This document shows positions 1 to 9,159 of a stretch of 64,000 bases of DNA, in pieces; positions within the stretch are counted from its first letter, which is position 1; every line of letters begins with the position of its first letter. Both the position numbers and the translations under genes were made by a program. Origin of the DNA: Oryzomonas japonica (lineage in GTDB: Bacteria; Desulfobacterota; Desulfuromonadia; Geobacterales; Pseudopelobacteraceae); assembly GCF_008802365.1 (NCBI RefSeq), contig NZ_VZQZ01000008.1:22593-86592 (forward strand), given 5' to 3'. The notes beneath the pieces are model-generated. The model was not told where the DNA came from, did not search any database, and saw only the letters and a program-made list of their open reading frames with translations.

Positions 1-99
1 GCCATATCGACCCTCAAGAAAACCGAAAAGACCATGGAAGGCCTGCAGGATACCGGGCCCATATCGGTCATCGGCAGCGTCATCGGCACGCTGTTCTGA
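1..99 (+). CDS. C-terminal fragment of an unidentified protein
   Basis: An open frame runs from the first base to a TGA at 97-99 and encodes the last 32 residues of a protein that begins outside the window. The tail ends in a hydrophobic Gly/Ile/Val-rich stretch (GPISVIGSVIGTLF) after a Lys/Glu/Thr-rich helix. No family can be assigned from so short a piece. The next gene starts 2 bases later, so the two are probably co-transcribed. Confidence 0.5.
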   Translation, partial: AISTLKKTEKTMEGLQDTGPISVIGSVIGTLF

Positions 100-101
100 G
101 T

Positions 102-989
102 GTGACCATGGCACCTGCAACCGGTAACGCCTTCCTGGATATCGCCATAGGCACCTTTACCATGCGCCCCTACGTGTTTGCCTTCTTCGGGGCGTTCCTC
201 CTGGCCTGCGTGCCCCATGTGGGGTGGCGCAGGACCATGCTCTTCACCGTGGTGGGCTACCTGATCGCCTTTGCCTCGGAGTGGCTCTCCATCAACACCG
301 GTTTCCCCTACGGCTGGTACTACTACATCGACACCACCAGCAGCAAGGAGTTGTGGGTCGCCGGGGTGCCGTTCTTCGATTCGCTCTCCTACGTCTTCCT
401 CACCTATTGCAGCTACACCACGGCCCTGTTCATCGTTTCGCCCCTCAAGTCCTGGCGCTGGAACGTGGCTACCCTGGAGACGCGCGCCATCCGCCGTTCC
501 CTGTCGGCGCTGGTCCTCGGGGCGTTCCTGCAAACCTTTCTCGATATCGTGATCGACCCGGTGGCCCTCCAGGGACGGCGGTGGTTTCTGGGGCAGATCT
601 ACGGCTACCGGGAAAACGGCGTTCACTTCGGCGTGCCGCTCTCCAACTACTGGGGGTGGCTCTTGACCAGTTTCTGCCTGGTGGCCGCCTTCCAGATGAT
701 CGACGCCCGCCGCCAGGTCGATGCCCCCAGGGGCGTCTGCAATCTTCCCTTCCGCTCCCTGCTGGGGCCGGTCCTCTACCTGTCGGTACTCGTCTTCGAC
801 ATCACCATGACCCTCCTGATCGGCGAGCGCTTCATGGCCCTGTGCGGCATCCTCATGTACAGCCTGCCGCTGGTGATCGTCATCACCCTGGCGTTGCGGC
901 GGATCAACCGTTACACCAAGGAGGAGTTCGGCGAACATGTGCGGGACTACCCCTGGTCTCCGGCGGCAACCACACCGAAAGCCCGCTAG
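102..989 (+). CDS. Carotenoid biosynthesis membrane protein (DUF422 / CruF-like)
   Basis: This is a 295-residue polytopic inner-membrane protein with about seven hydrophobic segments. Characteristic DUF422 features are the FPYGWYYY motif near residue 70, the acidic FLDIVIDPVA segment near residue 148 and GVPLSNYWGW near residue 185. The family includes CruF, a carotenoid 1',2'-hydratase, and related bacterioruberin-type hydratases. Start is GTG at 102, with an in-frame ATG at 108 as the alternative; the Shine-Dalgarno signal is weak. It lies 2 bases after the preceding gene, suggesting translational coupling. The exact substrate cannot be read from sequence. Confidence 0.8.
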   Translation: MTMAPATGNAFLDIAIGTFTMRPYVFAFFGAFLLACVPHVGWRRTMLFTVVGYLIAFASEWLSINTGFPYGWYYYIDTTSSKELWVAGVPFFDSLSYVFLTYCSYTTALFIVSPLKSWRWNVATLETRAIRRSLSALVLGAFLQTFLDIVIDPVALQGRRWFLGQIYGYRENGVHFGVPLSNYWGWLLTSFCLVAAFQMIDARRQVDAPRGVCNLPFRSLLGPVLYLSVLVFDITMTLLIGERFMALCGILMYSLPLVIVITLALRRINRYTKEEFGEHVRDYPWSPAATTPKAR

Positions 990-1072
990 AAATTCCTTTG
1001 GGAAAACGAATGGGTCCCCCCTGCGTCAAGGGGCAAGGGTCTTATTCCAAAAAGCATTCAAGCTGATACCTA

Positions 1073-1115
1073 ACCACCCCTACCCCCTCCTGAATCAGGA
1101 GGGGGTAGGGGTGGT
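1073..1115. terminator. Perfect 20-bp-arm hairpin between convergent genes
   Basis: Arms at 1073-1092 and 1096-1115 are exact reverse complements (ACCACCCCTACCCCCTCCTG on the left) with a 3-base AAT loop. There is no long T tract. It lies between the convergent carotenoid and phosphorylase genes, so it may serve as a bidirectional terminator. Its C-rich sequence also resembles short dispersed palindromic repeats of bacterial genomes. Only one copy was seen here. Confidence 0.5.
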
Positions 1116-1148
1116 CGATAGTAGCGCCATCTTGATTGCAACTTGGAA

Positions 1149-1895
1149 TTACAGAGACGCCAGCAACCGGGCCATGGCGTGGGAAAGGCTGTCTGCGGCG
1201 ATGCGGCTGTTGCGGCCCAATCGCATGAGTTGGGGCATGATCCACGGTTTGCGCAGGATGGTCAGGGCGACCCTGTGGGGGCGGATGCGCAGGTTCTGGT
1301 CGGTGAATTCATCCAGGGAGAAACCCAGCTCCTCGTCGGCCGCGTCGCTGACGGTGCGGATGCCCATGAAGGGGATGCCGTTCTCCGCGGCCACGATGGC
1401 GATGGCGGCGCTCTCCATCTCCACCACCGGGCAGGGGGCGCCGGGGGGGAGCAGCAGGGCGAGTTGTTTTTTCGCCATGATCGAGGGGGTGCCGGCAAAC
1501 AGGCTGGCGAACACCCGCGCACCCGCCGCCGATTGCCGGGCAACGAAGTTATAGGCCGCAGGGGCAATCGCCACGGGGACCTGCTGAATCGCCCCATTGG
1601 CGACGATACACAGCTCCCTGCTCACCGCCACGTCGCCGACGCGCAATTCCGGCGCTATGCCGCCGCAGAATCCGGCCGAGATGAGCAGAGCGGGCCGGCA
1701 TTCCCCCAGCAACGCCTCCGCCGCAGCCGCGGCATTTTTGAAGCCCATACCAGACTCGACCAGCAGCAGATTCCGCTCCGGCGTCCGGCAGCGAAAGGCC
1801 CTGAAACGACCGACCTGCAAGGGCTCCGCTGCTCCGGCCGCCTTCAGGCAGGCCCGCGTCTCCTCCGGCATGGCGGTGATGATGGCAATGTTCAT
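1149..1895 (-). CDS. Nucleoside phosphorylase-superfamily hydrolase (futalosine hydrolase / MTA-SAH nucleosidase-like)
   Basis: The 248-residue product starts MNIAIITAMPEE, typical of the PNP/UDP phosphorylase fold used by MTA/SAH nucleosidases, futalosine hydrolase (MqnB) and the hopanoid-associated phosphorylase HpnG. The VVEMESAA segment matches the conserved Met-Glu that contacts ribose, followed by a family-typical RTVSDAAD. The ATG at 1895 has an AGGAG 9 bases upstream; a longer frame to 1925 lacks such a signal. It stands alone and converges on the carotenoid gene. Futalosine hydrolase for menaquinone synthesis and HpnG are both plausible; the sequence does not decide. Confidence 0.7.
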   Translation of the reverse strand: MNIAIITAMPEETRACLKAAGAAEPLQVGRFRAFRCRTPERNLLLVESGMGFKNAAAAAEALLGECRPALLISAGFCGGIAPELRVGDVAVSRELCIVANGAIQQVPVAIAPAAYNFVARQSAAGARVFASLFAGTPSIMAKKQLALLLPPGAPCPVVEMESAAIAIVAAENGIPFMGIRTVSDAADEELGFSLDEFTDQNLRIRPHRVALTILRKPWIMPQLMRLGRNSRIAADSLSHAMARLLASL

Positions 1896-2005
1896 ACGGT
1901 GGTCACTCCTGGCCGGACTGTACAATTATCGTCGCTCTTTTTCAAAGCATAATATGAAATGCTGGACAAAAGCATCCGACTATACTATATTTCCCGTTCA
2001 TTTGC

Positions 2006-2096
2006 GGAGAGATGTCCGAGCGGTTGAAGGAGCACGCCTGGAAAGCGTGTGTACGTTAATAGCGTACCGAGGGTTCGAATCCCTCTCTCTCCGCCA
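2006..2096 (+). tRNA. tRNA-Ser (anticodon GGA)
   Basis: Acceptor arms GGAGAGA (2006-2012) and TCTCTCC (2086-2092) pair fully, with G discriminator and encoded CCA at 2094-2096. The anticodon stem CACGC/GCGTG holds the loop CTGGAAA, giving anticodon GGA at 2040-2042. A long variable arm follows, and the T-loop GTTCGAATC is intact. Reads UCC/UCU codons. Confidence 0.97.
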
Positions 2097-2123
2097 TATT
2101 TGCGCCCTCAGTTTCTTTATTAT

Positions 2124-2166
2124 AATCAAAAGCCCCCGGACTTTACGAGTCCGGGGGCTTTTGATT
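2124..2166 (+). terminator. Rho-independent terminator after tRNA-Ser
   Basis: Perfect 19-bp arms at 2124-2142 and 2148-2166 with loop TTACG. The GC core GCCCCCGGACT is flanked by A-rich and T-rich ends, so it can work in either direction. It lies 28 bases after the tRNA. Confidence 0.9.
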
Positions 2167-2324
2167 GCCTTACCCGTTTCCCCCTCGGTTGGCAGGATTC
2201 ATAAACACCGGCTCTCACCGCATCACTGCGTTTGCTCAAGGGGAGCAAATCCTCCTAGACAAGAGCTATAGGTGATTTTCACATTCCGTGAGAGGCTGAT
2301 TTTGGTTTGTTGAAAATCAGGCAC

Positions 2325-2645
2325 CTATTCCCTGAAGGCACCCACAATCCTGTAAATCAGCCTTTGGTGTTCCTCTTTCATTTCTTTAATCATATTTTCC
2401 ATATTTGCAGCGCGTATGTCGGGGCTTTCCAAGTGTATGAAGTCGAAAAGATCCTTCATCGGCCTGCCGAGCGCTTTAGCAATCAGCTCCACACGATTGA
2501 GTGAAGGATAACTGCTGCCCACCTCGATGCGGCTGATATGCTTTGGCTCGACCCCCACCATCTCGGCCAAACGTTCCTGTGAAAATCCGCATGACTTCCG
2601 CAATTCCTTGATGCGGGCTCCCAGCAATTCTTTGGTGGATTTCAT
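2325..2645 (-). CDS. XRE-family helix-turn-helix transcriptional regulator
   Basis: A 106-residue protein with a Cro/CI-type helix-turn-helix over residues 8-64; its recognition region is QERLAEMVGVEPKHISRIE. A short acidic/amphipathic tail (about residues 70-106) may dimerise. AGGAG lies 8 bases before the ATG at 2645. It is transcribed away from the chemoreceptor gene at 3007, and the shared intergenic region holds strong palindromes. Autoregulation and control of the divergent chemoreceptor are inferred from that arrangement. A small hairpin (2296-2320) directly follows its stop codon. Confidence 0.85.
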   Translation of the reverse strand: MKSTKELLGARIKELRKSCGFSQERLAEMVGVEPKHISRIEVGSSYPSLNRVELIAKALGRPMKDLFDFIHLESPDIRAANMENMIKEMKEEHQRLIYRIVGAFRE

Positions 2646-2676
2646 TATTTACTCCTGAATTCAAATGGTTATTAGG

Positions 2677-2776
2677 ATAGGCCTATAGAACATTACTGTA
2701 TTAAAATATAAACAATATTTAATGATGATTGTGTTGACATAATCATCATTAAATGGGTATTTATCATCATCATAAG
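2677..2776. promoter_or_regulatory. Operator-like palindromes between XRE regulator and chemoreceptor
   Basis: The AT-rich intergenic region has a perfect 10-bp palindrome ATAGGCCTAT at 2677-2686, 33 bases from the regulator's start. It also has a perfect 13-bp inverted repeat (TTTAATGATGATT at 2718-2730; its complement at 2741-2753). The 10-base spacer contains a consensus -35 hexamer TTGACA (2734-2739). A further half-site-like ATCATCATCAT run follows at about 2763-2774. A convincing -10 for the TTGACA is not obvious. Binding by the adjacent XRE protein is an inference. Confidence 0.6.
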
Positions 2777-3006
2777 TAGAATCAGCGACAAACAATCTAC
2801 ATTATATAGGTATATTGTATGGTAAGGCGGGTAAGGCGAGCGATGTAACGGTACGATAATGAGCGGGCCCTTCTCGGCAAACACGCAGCCGCGTACGATC
2901 ATAAACACAACAGCACAAGCTGTTAAAAGTGCACGGCAAAAATGGGTGGCCATCGGGTCCCCCCGTTCAGGCAGTCGAACGTTCACACCTCAAAGGAGAA
3001 GACTTC

Positions 3007-4638
3007 ATGAACTGGTTTGGAAACCTCAAGATCGGCACGAAACTTTTCACGGCATTTGGTTGCGTTATTGCTCTGACCGCGCTTTTGGGCGTTTTTGCCA
3101 TTTACCAGATGGCGCGGGTTAATCAGGGCGCGGTCCGGTTGGGCACGAATTGGATGCCCAGCACAAACTCCATTTCTGTCATCAACTCGAAGCTTGCGCT
3201 CATCCGCCGGGCAGAACTCCAACAAGCTCTTTCCACAACGAAAGACGACATGGACGCCTACGAAAAACGTATGGAAGACGCCATCGCGGATCTGAAAAGA
3301 GAGGAAGCCACCTACCAAAAAATGATCAGCAGCCCCGCGGAGAGGAGGCTCTACGAAGAGTTTACCAAAGCTTTCGGCCAATACATGAATGCCCATAAGA
3401 TGTTCATCGACTTATCCCGTCAAAACAAGAGCGCAGAGGCGCTGGGTCTACTTCGGGGTGATGCGAAAAAATGTTACGATGATGCGGAAGCGAGCCTGCA
3501 GAAAGATATCGAGTTGAACGTCAAAGGGGGCGAGGGCGAGTACCAGAAGGCCGGGGCCGTCTATAGCGCGGCACGGGTGATGATCCTCGGCACGCTCCTC
3601 TTTTGTGTTGCAACCGGCGCTATTCTCGCCGTTGTAATCGCTCGCGCCATCAGGCGTCCCCTGGAGGAAGGCGTCGATGTGGCCCATCGTCTTGCCAAGG
3701 GGGACCTGACAATGGAGGTCGATGTGCGGTCAAAGGACGAGACCGGCCAATTGATGATGGCGATGAAGGGCATGGTTGAAAATTTGCGCCAATTGATCTC
3801 GCGTACCGCGGACATCTCTGCTTCCATCGCCTCCGCCTCCAACCAACTCCACTCCACGTCCGAGCAGATCGCCACCGGGGCGGAGGAGGTGGCGTCCCAG
3901 ACCAACACCGTGGCCACCGCCAGTGAAGAGATGTCCGCCACCAGCGGCGATATTGCCCGCAACTGCACCATGGCCGCCGATGCCGCCCAACAGACGACCG
4001 ATTCAGCCACAGCCGGCGCTGGGGTTGTGAACGAAACCATCGGCGGCATGAACGTGATCGCCGAGCGGGTGCGTCAGACCTCGAAGACGGTCGAGGCATT
4101 GGGGGCGCGTTCGGAACAGATCGGCAATATTGTCGGCACTATTGAAGATATTGCGGACCAGACGAACCTTTTGGCGCTAAATGCCGCCATCGAGGCCGCG
4201 CGCGCCGGGGAACAGGGGCGGGGGTTTGCGGTGGTCGCCGATGAGGTGCGGGCCCTGGCGGAGCGCACCACCAAGGCGACACGCGAGATCGGGGAGATGA
4301 TCAAGGCTATCCAGGGCGAGACGCGGGAAGCTGTCCGTGCCATGGAAGAGGGGGTAAGCGAGGTGGAAAAAGGTGCGGTCACCTCGCAGAAGTCAGGCAA
4401 AGCGCTGGACGAAATCCTCAGCCGGATTAATGAGGTCGGCATGCAGATCAACCAAATTGCCACGGCGGCCGAAGAGCAGACCGCAGCCACCGGCGAGGTG
4501 ACCACCAATATCCAGCAGATCACCGACGTCGTGCAGCAGACCGCCCGGGGCGCCGAGGAAACGGCTGCCGCCGCCGCCCAGCTGGCGAACCAGGCCCAAG
4601 AGTTGCAAGGTCTGGTCAGCCGTTTCAAATTGGCCTGA
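3007..4638 (+). CDS. Methyl-accepting chemotaxis protein
   Basis: The 543-residue transducer has one transmembrane segment at about residues 12-32. An extracytoplasmic four-helix-bundle-type sensor follows (about 33-188). The second transmembrane segment is at about 190-211, then HAMP and the cytoplasmic coiled coil. The signalling hairpin is canonical ([20 protein letters not shown], then [18 protein letters not shown]). The C-terminus FKLA lacks a CheR/CheB tether pentapeptide. The ATG at 3007 has AAAGGAG 9 bases upstream; an extension to 2929 is unlikely. A histidine kinase gene begins 4 bases after its stop. The ligand is unknown. Confidence 0.93.
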   Translation: MNWFGNLKIGTKLFTAFGCVIALTALLGVFAIYQMARVNQGAVRLGTNWMPSTNSISVINSKLALIRRAELQQALSTTKDDMDAYEKRMEDAIADLKREEATYQKMISSPAERRLYEEFTKAFGQYMNAHKMFIDLSRQNKSAEALGLLRGDAKKCYDDAEASLQKDIELNVKGGEGEYQKAGAVYSAARVMILGTLLFCVATGAILAVVIARAIRRPLEEGVDVAHRLAKGDLTMEVDVRSKDETGQLMMAMKGMVENLRQLISRTADISASIASASNQLHSTSEQIATGAEEVASQTNTVATASEEMSATSGDIARNCTMAADAAQQTTDSATAGAGVVNETIGGMNVIAERVRQTSKTVEALGARSEQIGNIVGTIEDIADQTNLLALNAAIEAARAGEQGRGFAVVADEVRALAERTTKATREIGEMIKAIQGETREAVRAMEEGVSEVEKGAVTSQKSGKALDEILSRINEVGMQINQIATAAEEQTAATGEVTTNIQQITDVVQQTARGAEETAAAAAQLANQAQELQGLVSRFKLA

Positions 4639-4642
4639 GAAA

Positions 4643-5407
4643 ATGGGCCCCATGAGCAATGTGCCGACAGCCGCGAACGGGGAGCAGCGGTCGCTCCAGG
4701 CCGGGGAAGAGCCGGCAGCCGTCTTTGTCAGCGGGATTGCCCACGATTTCAACAATATCGTCACGGTTATCGCCGGTACCGCCCAACTCATAGAACTCAG
4801 ATCGGGCTCCGGCGACCCCGCAGGCAGGCTGGCCCGGAATATTATTGAAGCCACCAACCGCGCCTCGGTCCTGGTTGCTGATTTGTTGTCATTCAACCGC
4901 AAGAGGGCCATGGAGCCTGCCCAGGCGGACCTCAATACGGTTGTCGGCAATGCTGGAAGATTTGTTGAGCGTTTGATCGGCGAACGCATCTCCCTTGAAA
5001 TGGCACTCGGCGGGGAGGCGCTGCCGGTGTCCATCGATGCCTATCAGATCGAGCAGGTGCTGCTGAACCTGGCGGCCAATGCGCGTGACGCCATGCCGTA
5101 CGGCGGGCGGATCATGATCACGACCAAATGCGTCGAGGTGAAGGATGCCACTGATGGCGAAGTAGAGACACGGCCAGGACGGTATGCCGTTCTGACGTTT
5201 GCCGACAATGGGGCTGGTATGGATGTCGAGACGAGGAAGCGCATCTTTGAGCCGTTTTTCACCACCAAAAAGGATGGCCGGGGTACCGGTCTGGGGCTTG
5301 CCATGGTGCGTTCCATCGTAGAGCAGAACCTGGGAACGATTGCGGTATCCAGTGAATTCGGGGAGGGAACCTGCATCGTTCTCCGTATCCCCTTGCGGCG
5401 GGATTAG
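4643..5407 (+). CDS. Soluble sensor histidine kinase (HisKA-HATPase core only)
   Basis: This 254-residue kinase has no transmembrane segment and no recognisable sensor domain. The H-box IAHDFNNI (phosphoacceptor His at about residue 34) is followed by an N-box NLAANARDAM, a G1 box FADNGAGM, an F-box EPFFTTK and a G2 box GTGLGLAM. The HDFNN form is typical of kinases that phosphorylate stand-alone receivers. It starts 4 bases after the chemoreceptor gene, implying co-expression. Input may come from the chemoreceptor or a protein partner, which is inference. An internal ATG at 4652 is an alternative start. No response regulator gene lies beside it. Confidence 0.88.
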   Translation: MGPMSNVPTAANGEQRSLQAGEEPAAVFVSGIAHDFNNIVTVIAGTAQLIELRSGSGDPAGRLARNIIEATNRASVLVADLLSFNRKRAMEPAQADLNTVVGNAGRFVERLIGERISLEMALGGEALPVSIDAYQIEQVLLNLAANARDAMPYGGRIMITTKCVEVKDATDGEVETRPGRYAVLTFADNGAGMDVETRKRIFEPFFTTKKDGRGTGLGLAMVRSIVEQNLGTIAVSSEFGEGTCIVLRIPLRRD

Positions 5408-5453
5408 TGGCCTGTGCGGCGAGGGAACCGCATAGGGCGTGTGAAGAGCCGGC

Positions 5454-7241
5454 TTATGCTGCCCCTCGCTTCTGCTGTTCCAGGGGCCCCTCGTTTTCCG
5501 GCACCGTGGTGTAACGTTGGAAGTCGTTTCTCCCCGCCTCCTTGACCCGGTACAGGGCGATGTCGGAATTTTTCAGCAGGGTTTCCGCATCATCGCCATC
5601 ATCGGGGAAGTCCGCGATTCCGATGCTGGCGGTTACGGAGAGGCGATGACCGTTGCAGACGAAAGGTTTGTTGAACGCCGCAACGATCTTGGTCGCGGTC
5701 ACGGCCGCACTTTCCGCCGAGGCGATGGACGGCAGCAGCAGCACGAATTCATCCCCCCCCATGCGCGAGACCGTATCGCTCTTGCGCAGGAGCCCCCGCA
5801 GCCGTTCGCCCACGGCCTTGAGCAGCAGGTCGCCCATGCTGTGCCCGAGACTGTCGTTGATGTCCTTGAAACGGTCCAGGTCGAGGATCATCAGTGCCCC
5901 CCGGGTGCCGGTGCGCTGTGCCGAGGCCAGGGCCTGGCCAAGGCGGTCGTTGAGCAGTATCCGGTTGGGCAGGCCGGTCAGGGCGTCATGATATGCCAGG
6001 TGATGGATCGTGTCCTCGTGCTGCCTGCGTTCGGTGATATCGTTGAGCATCAGCACGAAGCCCGCCAGCTTGTCCTGCTTGTCCAGGATGCCGGACAGGC
6101 TGCCGTCGTAGTAGGAGGTGGTCCCGTCCCTGCGTATCTCGGCGGGAAAGGTGCATTTCCCCTCACTCAGCACGGTCTCCCGCGCCTTGGCCAGGCTGAG
6201 GGGGGCGATCTCCTCCAGAATGAGCACATCGGCCGCAGAGCGGCCGACGACTGAAGCCGCTTCGTACCCGAACACCTGTTCCGCCACCGGGTTGAAGTAC
6301 TTGATCTTCAAGGCGCTGTCGGTGGCGACAATTGCCATGCTGATGGAGGAGCGGAGGATGTTGTCCAGGAAGATGGTCTTGTCCAGAAGCTCCCGGGCGG
6401 TCTGCTGAAAGATGTTTTCCTTCTTCCTGATGACCTCCTTGAGGGATTCGATATAGCGCCCTTCCAGTCCTTTGATGATATCGGACTGGGTGATGATCCC
6501 TTCGATCCTCCCTTCCTTGTCGACCACCACCACCCGGCGAATCTTCTCCCGCTTCATGGCCTGGGCGGCCTCGTACACCGTTGTCCCGGTGGTCACGGTC
6601 AGCACCGGACTGCTCATGACCATGCCGACCTTGACGGTCTCCAGGTCAACGCCCTCGGCCACCAGCCGGACGGCATCCCGTTCGGTCATGATGCCCAGCG
6701 GCATGCGCTGGTTCGCCACGACCACGCAACTGATCCCCGGACCGGCCATGATGCCTAAGGCTTCGCTGATCGGAGCGTCGCTGGCGACGGTCATGACGCC
6801 GGTCGTCATGACCTGTTCGATCTTGCGCAACTCCACGAAGTATTCGTGCCCCAGGTGGTTGATCAGGTCGGACTGGGTCATGAGCCCCAATATCCTGCCG
6901 CCATGGTCCACCACCACATGGTGGCGGATACTGTTGGTGAGCATGAGGCTATAGGCCTCGTAGATGTTCAGGTTGCCGGAGATGGTCACCACCGGACTGG
7001 TCATCAGGTCGCGGATCGGCCGCTTCCCGAAGGGGACCCGCTGGTTGGTCAGCTTGACCAGGTCCCGCTCGGTGAAGATCCCCAGCGGCCTCTTCTTTTC
7101 CGCCACGATGAGGCAACTGATTTTGGCCCGCGCCATGGTGGCCACCGCCTCATCTGCCGGCGTTTCCGGCGTGACGCTGATCACCTGCCGGGAGATTATC
7201 TGCCGGATTCTCGTTTTTGTCGTGCCTGTGGTTATGCCCAT
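5454..7241 (-). CDS. CBS-PAS-GGDEF diguanylate cyclase
   Basis: A 595-residue cytoplasmic protein with two tandem CBS pairs (four CBS motifs, about residues 10-270), a PAS domain (about 300-420) and a GGDEF domain (about 425-580). The active-site loop GGDEF (about residue 495) is intact. A product-inhibition I-site RKSD lies exactly five residues upstream, so an active, feedback-inhibited diguanylate cyclase is expected. CBS pairs usually bind adenine nucleotides, suggesting that energy or nucleotide status feeds into c-di-GMP synthesis. Start is the ATG at 7241 with AAGGGA upstream; an ATG at 7271 is the alternative. It converges on the histidine kinase gene. Confidence 0.92.
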   Translation of the reverse strand: MGITTGTTKTRIRQIISRQVISVTPETPADEAVATMARAKISCLIVAEKKRPLGIFTERDLVKLTNQRVPFGKRPIRDLMTSPVVTISGNLNIYEAYSLMLTNSIRHHVVVDHGGRILGLMTQSDLINHLGHEYFVELRKIEQVMTTGVMTVASDAPISEALGIMAGPGISCVVVANQRMPLGIMTERDAVRLVAEGVDLETVKVGMVMSSPVLTVTTGTTVYEAAQAMKREKIRRVVVVDKEGRIEGIITQSDIIKGLEGRYIESLKEVIRKKENIFQQTARELLDKTIFLDNILRSSISMAIVATDSALKIKYFNPVAEQVFGYEAASVVGRSAADVLILEEIAPLSLAKARETVLSEGKCTFPAEIRRDGTTSYYDGSLSGILDKQDKLAGFVLMLNDITERRQHEDTIHHLAYHDALTGLPNRILLNDRLGQALASAQRTGTRGALMILDLDRFKDINDSLGHSMGDLLLKAVGERLRGLLRKSDTVSRMGGDEFVLLLPSIASAESAAVTATKIVAAFNKPFVCNGHRLSVTASIGIADFPDDGDDAETLLKNSDIALYRVKEAGRNDFQRYTTVPENEGPLEQQKRGAA

Positions 7242-7415
7242 CGGTCTCGTCCCTTGATAATGGTACAACATGCCTGATGCGGTTCCACGTTTTTATAGTG
7301 GACCAAATGTATCCAATATCACATTTCTGAGCGTATTTACAGCCTTCAATGCAGGGGAAAATAGCTGCTTTCTAAACAGGCAGTTATGAAAATCCCGGAT
7401 TGTCCGTCAAAAACG

Positions 7416-7450
7416 CAACAAGGCGCGGAGCCGAAGCCCGCGCCTTGTTG
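7416..7450 (-). terminator. Terminator of the hybrid-cluster protein gene
   Basis: Perfect 13-bp arms at 7416-7428 and 7438-7450 (CAACAAGGCGCGG and complement). On the minus strand a GTTTTT tract follows. It sits 26 bases beyond the hcp stop codon. Confidence 0.85.
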
Positions 7451-7475
7451 CCGACAGATATTGCACGAAAAAGCG

Positions 7476-9086
7476 TTATCCCAGAATGGCCTTCATGTCC
7501 GCCTCGACCGTGGTGATGGGGCCGAGGTTGAAGTTCTCCACCAGGAAGCCCAGCACGTTGGGGGAGATGAAGGCCGGCAGGGACGGGCCGATCTTGATGT
7601 TCTTGATCCCCAGGTGCAGCAGGGTCAGGAGGATGACCACGGCCTTCTGCTCGTACCAGGAGAGGATCATGGAGAGCGGCAGGTCGTTGACCCCGCAGTT
7701 GAAGGCGCCTGCCAGGGCCACGGCGATCTGGATTGCCGAGTAGGCGTCGTTGCACTGGCCCACATCCAGGAGGCGCGGGATGCCGCCGATGTCGCCGAAT
7801 TCCAGCTTGTTGAAGCGGAACTTGCCGCAGGCCAGGGTCAGGATGACCGTATCCTGGGGGAGCTTCTCGGCGAACTCGGTGTAGTAGTTGCGCCCCGATT
7901 TGGCGCCGTCGCAGCCGCCGATCAGGAAGAAGTGCTTGATGGCCCCGGACTTGACCGCCGCGACCACCTTATCGGCCACGCCCAGGACGGCGTTGTGGCC
8001 GAAACCGGTCAGGATCTCCTGCCCCGGGTTGTCGGGGAAGCCGGGCAGTTCCTGGGCCTTGGCGATAACCTCGGAGAAATCCCAGCCGCTTACATGCTTC
8101 ACGTCGGGCCACGCCACCAGGCCCCAGGTGAAGAGGCGGTCCTTGTAGGTGTCGGCCGGGCGCTGGATGCAGTTGGTGTTGAAGATGATGGCGCCGGGGA
8201 AGTTGACGAACTCCTTGGCCTGGTCCTGCCAGGCGCCGCCGAAGTTGCCGGCCAGGTGGCCGTATTTCTTCAGCCCCGGGTAACCGTGGGCCGGGAGCAT
8301 CTCGCCGTGGGTGTAGATGTTGATCCCTTTGCCTTCGGTCTGTTTGAGCAGCTCTTCCAGCATTTTCAGATCGTGGCCGGAGACCAGGATGGCCTTGCCC
8401 GCCTTGGTGCCGAGCTGGACCGGCGTGGGGACCGGGTGGCCGTAGGTGTCGGTGTGGGCGGCGTTCAGAAGTCCCATGACGGTCAGGTTGTGCTTGCCGC
8501 ACTCCATGGAGAGGCCGACGAAGTCCATGAGCCCCAGGTTGGGGTCGGTGGTGGCGGCCAGCGCCTTCTGGACAAAGGCCAGCACCTCTGCGTCGCTGCG
8601 CCCCAGGATCATGGCGTGGTCCATATAGGCGGCCATGCCCTTCAGGCCGTACATGAGGATCTCGATTACGGAGCGGATGTCCTCGTTGACGTGCTGGGCG
8701 TTGATGCCGTATGCCTCACCCTGGACGATCATGCCGTTCAGGTCTTCGGCCGGTTTCCATTCCGCCACGGGGCCGGAGAGGGTGGTGCCCTTGGCGGCCA
8801 GGGCTGTGCGGGCCTTTTCCTTCAGCTCGTAGCAGTGCTTGATGATGCCGCCGATGCGGGGCGCCTCGAAATCCACGTTGGTGACGGTGGTGAAGAGCCC
8901 CTCGATGGTGAAGCGGTCGATCTCGGGGTCGCGTCCCAGCTTGTCGGCGTAGAGCGCCAGGCTCTTCAGGCCGTAGAGCAGATGGTCCTGCAGCGTGGCT
9001 ACCTCGGGTTTCTTGCCGCATACGCCGGAGATGTTGCAGCCGACACCGTTTGCCGCCTGTTCGCACTGGTTACAGAACATTCCCAT
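7476..9086 (-). CDS. hcp: Hydroxylamine reductase / hybrid-cluster protein
   Basis: The 536-residue protein opens with MGMFCNQCEQAANGVGC and then GVCGK, the N-terminal Cys motif (CxxC-x8-C-x5-C) that ligates the proximal cluster of hybrid-cluster proteins. Downstream Cys-containing segments that bind the hybrid Fe-S-O cluster are present (GGCDGAKSGRNYY, LACGKFRFN, DVGQCNDAYSA). Hcp reduces hydroxylamine in vitro and acts as an NO reductase or nitrosylation enzyme in nitrosative stress. The length fits the family. The start has GAGGGAGG upstream. Its promoter region carries a CRP/FNR-like palindrome. No hcr reductase gene is adjacent. Confidence 0.95.
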   Translation of the reverse strand: MGMFCNQCEQAANGVGCNISGVCGKKPEVATLQDHLLYGLKSLALYADKLGRDPEIDRFTIEGLFTTVTNVDFEAPRIGGIIKHCYELKEKARTALAAKGTTLSGPVAEWKPAEDLNGMIVQGEAYGINAQHVNEDIRSVIEILMYGLKGMAAYMDHAMILGRSDAEVLAFVQKALAATTDPNLGLMDFVGLSMECGKHNLTVMGLLNAAHTDTYGHPVPTPVQLGTKAGKAILVSGHDLKMLEELLKQTEGKGINIYTHGEMLPAHGYPGLKKYGHLAGNFGGAWQDQAKEFVNFPGAIIFNTNCIQRPADTYKDRLFTWGLVAWPDVKHVSGWDFSEVIAKAQELPGFPDNPGQEILTGFGHNAVLGVADKVVAAVKSGAIKHFFLIGGCDGAKSGRNYYTEFAEKLPQDTVILTLACGKFRFNKLEFGDIGGIPRLLDVGQCNDAYSAIQIAVALAGAFNCGVNDLPLSMILSWYEQKAVVILLTLLHLGIKNIKIGPSLPAFISPNVLGFLVENFNLGPITTVEADMKAILG

Positions 9087-9159
9087 GGTTGTTTCCTCCC
9101 TTGTGTTGAGTGTCTGAATAAACTCGCAGGTGAGTTTTGAGCGTTTCTATGGTATGAAC

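Noticed and set aside
7386..9140. Long plus-strand open frame (584 codons) opposite hcp
   Set aside because: It is a mirror of the GC-rich hcp frame, has no recognisable domain or ribosome-binding site, and hcp is a clear conserved gene.
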